Shown: positions 61,700 to 64,000 of the stretch, in pieces | Layout: each line of letters begins with the position of its first letter | Position numbering within the stretch: the stretch's first letter is position 1 | NCBI RefSeq assembly: GCF_001189915.1 | Contig: NZ_LFLS01000001.1 | Coordinates: forward strand, 62,001-126,000 | Source of the DNA: Herbaspirillum autotrophicum | GTDB lineage: Bacteria; Pseudomonadota; Gammaproteobacteria; Burkholderiales; Burkholderiaceae_D | Reading direction: 5' to 3' | DNA: 64,000 nt | Notes under the pieces: model-generated | Databases searched by the model: none | The model's input: the letters and a program-made list of their open reading frames with translations, nothing else | Told to the model about the DNA's origin: nothing | Made by a program: the position numbers and the translations under genes

Positions 61700-63058
61700 T
61701 CAGGCACTTGCGGGCGGTGCATGGCGCTGTTGCGCGACTTCAGCAATGCGGTCGCGCACCACCTTGATCGCCAGCTTGAGCGCATACACATCGCCGTAAT
61801 AGCGCTGCGGAATATCGATTTGATTGGCATTGGCATCAATCGCTTCGATTTCCGCATGCCACTCCGCAATTTTCTCCGGCGTCGGTTCTCGGGTATGCCA
61901 GATCTCTTCTTCCAGTAAATGGATTTCCTTGTACCAGACCACCAGCCGTTTTTTCATGCTGGCCTCGTACATGCGCGGCACCGCCTGAATCAGGCCGAAC
62001 AAAACGGCAATGAAGGGAAGCAGGATGGCAAAGCGGCGTTCCAGAAAATTGGCCAGCCAGAACGGCAGATAACGTTGCAGGAACGGGCGGCCGGATTTGA
62101 AATAGCGCCGCGTTTCATCCGAAATCGGGAAGTCTTCGATATTCTGGTTGGGGAAATAATTGCGCGGCGTGAAGTAATCAGGGGCCGCATGAATTGCATT
62201 GGCAGCATCCAGCAACAGATAGGTCAGCGCCGGATGCAGCCGTTCCTTGGATACCAGCATGGCAGTAGCGGCCAGCAAGGTAATGTCATGCCCCGGCTTG
62301 TCTTCGACCAGATTGGTGCCGCCGCGCGGATAAGTGACTTTGGACAGATAAGGAAATTGCTGGATCAGGGCATCGGCCTGGGCAAAATTCATCAGTTTGA
62401 GATCGCTTTTCAACAGCTTTTGCAACAGCGGCGTATCGCCACGGCCGATGAAAAATGCGGCGTCGATCTTGCGCGCCTGCAGTTGCTCATAGGCAGCGGT
62501 GGCGCCCATTTCGATCAGCGTTGAATTGTTGCTGTTGATGCCGTTTTCGACCAGCAGGTTATTGGCGACGATGCGCAGGCCACTGCCGGGCACGCCGAGC
62601 GAAATGCGTTTGCCGCGCAACTGCGACAGGCGTTCCGGATTATCGTTGCCCTGATAAAACACCCAGATCGGTTCATAGGCAATCGCGGCGATGGTTTGCA
62701 GTTCCGGGGCTTGTTCCGAGGTCGCGGTGCCGGACTGGATGAAACCGACATCGTATTCGCTGTCGCTGTCTTGCAGGCGCTGGAAGTTTTCTACCGAACC
62801 GGAAGAGGTGCGTACCTCCAGCGTGATGCCTTCGCGTTTGAGAATCTGCGCATAGCGTTGGGCGAAATTGGCGTAGATGCCGCCCGGCGCACCGGCGGTC
62901 ATGATGATCTTGCCCTGCGTCGCCGGCTTGAGCAAGGTCAGCACGAACCAGCACAGCGCCAAGGCGATCAGCGAGCCGATCAACAGCAGCCGCCGCAGGC
63001 GTTGCGGTGTCATTGGCGGCTTCTGTATGCGGTGCAGCGACGAAGGTATCTTGGACAT
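61700..63058 (-). CDS. TAXI-family membrane-anchored solute-binding protein
   Basis: A 452-residue protein of the TRAP-associated extracytoplasmic immunogenic (TAXI) family. An N-terminal span (about residues 23-42) precedes the binding fold starting KIIMTAGAPGGIYANFAQRYAQIL. A C-terminal span (about residues 345-363, RFAILLPFIAVLFGLIQAV) and a cytoplasmic-type Glu/Ile-rich tail follow, making it a double-anchored version rather than a free periplasmic protein. No TRAP permease gene lies nearby. It starts 53 nt after recJ and is probably cotranscribed with it. Confidence 0.85.
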   Translation of the reverse strand: MSKIPSSLHRIQKPPMTPQRLRRLLLIGSLIALALCWFVLTLLKPATQGKIIMTAGAPGGIYANFAQRYAQILKREGITLEVRTSSGSVENFQRLQDSDSEYDVGFIQSGTATSEQAPELQTIAAIAYEPIWVFYQGNDNPERLSQLRGKRISLGVPGSGLRIVANNLLVENGINSNNSTLIEMGATAAYEQLQARKIDAAFFIGRGDTPLLQKLLKSDLKLMNFAQADALIQQFPYLSKVTYPRGGTNLVEDKPGHDITLLAATAMLVSKERLHPALTYLLLDAANAIHAAPDYFTPRNYFPNQNIEDFPISDETRRYFKSGRPFLQRYLPFWLANFLERRFAILLPFIAVLFGLIQAVPRMYEASMKKRLVVWYKEIHLLEEEIWHTREPTPEKIAEWHAEIEAIDANANQIDIPQRYYGDVYALKLAIKVVRDRIAEVAQQRHAPPASA

Positions 63059-63110
63059 GGCGGGGATCCGTGTTACTTGCGGGCTGCACTGGGCAGGTGT
63101 TGGTTACTGG

Positions 63111-64000
63111 CTATGCCGGTTCTGCATGTTCCACCATCAGTTGCACCTTGGTGACGCCGTTATATTCGTTGGCATCCAGCCGGAATGCAAGCTTGATGTG
63201 ATCCGGCATGGCCTCGGCATGGCCAAACCAGATGGCATCGTACTTGCGGCCATCTTTTTCCAGCAGCAGCTTCAAATGCTTTTCCTTCAGAATGCGCTGG
63301 GTAAGTACCCTGAAATGATCGCAAAACACCGGTGGCGCAAAGCCCTGGCCCCAGACCTGGTCTTCCATCAGGCTGATGAACTGGGTGCTGTAATAGGCAT
63401 CTTCCAGCATGCCGTCGGTTTCTACCACGCGCTCCAGCTGGTTTTGCGTCAGCCAGTCCTGGCCGACGGCTTCAAACGCTTGCGAAAACGCTTCCAGTGC
63501 ATCGGCGCGAATGGTCAGGCCGGCCGCCATGGCGTGACCGCCGAATTTGATGATCAGATTCGGTGCATGTTTAGACACCAGATCAAGCGCATCGCGCAGA
63601 TGAAAGCCGGGAATCGAACGTCCCGACCCCTTGATCAAGCCTTCATCGCCGGGCGCGAAGGTGATAGTGGGGCGGTAGAACTTGTCTTTCAGGCGCGAGG
63701 CGACAATCCCGATCACGCCCTGATGCCAGGACGGATCGAACACGCTGATGGTGCGCCTGTCTTGCGGGTTGAAGTCATCCAGCAGATTCAGGGCGGTATC
63801 TTGCATGCCGGCTTCGATGTCGCGCCGGGCGCGGTTGATGGCATCGAGTTCTTGCGCAATTGCCCACGCCCGGCCTTCGTCGTCGGTGGTCAGGCATTCG
63901 ATACCGAGCGCCATGTCGGCCAGGCGGCCGGCGGCGTTCAGACGCGGACCTACCGCAAAGCCGAGATCGAACGGCGTGGCGCGGCGGGCTTCGCGGCCGG
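63111..64000 (-). CDS. recJ: Single-stranded-DNA exonuclease RecJ (3' part only)
   Basis: About 295 C-terminal residues are visible; the gene enters from the right edge. The edge sequence translates to DLGFAVGPRLNAAGRLADMALGIECL, then WHQGVIGIVASRLKDKFYRPTITFAPG and KFGGHAMAAGLTI, which carries the HxxAxG-type DHHA1 motif. RecJ degrades 5' single strands in recombination and repair. The catalytic DHH motif is beyond the edge. In E. coli it is followed directly by prfB-lysS. Confidence 0.93.
   Translation of the reverse strand, partial: GREARRATPFDLGFAVGPRLNAAGRLADMALGIECLTTDDEGRAWAIAQELDAINRARRDIEAGMQDTALNLLDDFNPQDRRTISVFDPSWHQGVIGIVASRLKDKFYRPTITFAPGDEGLIKGSGRSIPGFHLRDALDLVSKHAPNLIIKFGGHAMAAGLTIRADALEAFSQAFEAVGQDWLTQNQLERVVETDGMLEDAYYSTQFISLMEDQVWGQGFAPPVFCDHFRVLTQRILKEKHLKLLLEKDGRKYDAIWFGHAEAMPDHIKLAFRLDANEYNGVTKVQLMVEHAEPA

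Overview
The window is GC-rich DNA from a betaproteobacterium, most likely of the order Burkholderiales and plausibly the family Oxalobacteraceae. Evidence for this is the rluC/rne head-to-head pair next to moaA-mobA-moeA, the prfB-lysS pair, the glutaryl-CoA dehydrogenase/CoA-transferase/GcvA-type regulator cluster and the many sulfonate-type binding proteins. The genus is inference. No insertion sequence, prophage, CRISPR array or rRNA gene was seen.

Layout. 1-5080 (minus): a tightly coupled operon chrA-moaA-mobA-moeA and a partial aldehyde dehydrogenase. 5308-9975: rne and divergent rluC. 10044-16350: a HAD phosphatase, a Rieske protein, an S49 signal-peptide-peptidase-type protease, an alpha/beta hydrolase, an RsmI-like methylase, ppx behind a good Pho box, and a nucleotidyltransferase. 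16490-21531: LysR regulator, glutaryl-CoA dehydrogenase, class III CoA-transferase and an MHS-type dicarboxylate transporter, which together look like a glutarate module. 21612-24987: prfC and a DUF3300 protein. 25250-26102: a duplicated tRNA-Pro/tRNA-Arg cassette. 26282-30699: a TonB-dependent siderophore-type receptor and, divergent across a Fur box, two tandem PstS-like binding proteins. 31187-32412: a small outer-membrane barrel and a decayed membrane gene. 32413-38768: sulfonate uptake (two SsuA-like proteins, SsuC, SsuB), a four-domain rhodanese and an orphan polar-amino-acid-type binding protein. 39134-41660: metNIQ. 41873-45579: glycine-zipper protein, lysS and prfB with its programmed +1 frameshift. 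45761-47722: PhoX behind a Pho box. 48034-49835: a truncated HipA and a lipoprotein. 49777-52877: an amino-acid ABC transporter that embeds a cysteine-dioxygenase-type cupin. 53026-61687: LysR regulator, heterotetrameric-type sarcosine oxidase soxB-soxD-soxA with SoxG fused to the C-terminus of SoxA, a Tat-exported SsuA-like protein and a desulfurising-flavoprotein homologue. 61700-64000: a TAXI-type membrane protein and the 3' part of recJ.

Themes. Organosulfur acquisition recurs (three SsuA-like proteins, one SsuBC pair, rhodanese, methionine importer, thiol dioxygenase, SfnB/DszC-like flavoprotein). A similar 25-26 bp dyad lies upstream of both the metNIQ and the ssuACB operons. Phosphate starvation is the second theme: ppx and phoX each have a PhoB-type direct repeat. 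In E. coli recJ, prfB and lysS are adjacent; here about 16 kb of mostly catabolic and transport genes separates prfB from the TAXI-recJ end, which suggests insertion or rearrangement. The most unusual items are the SoxA-SoxG fusion, the Fur-box-associated PstS-like pair, and the single-cysteine four-domain rhodanese in the sulfonate operon.
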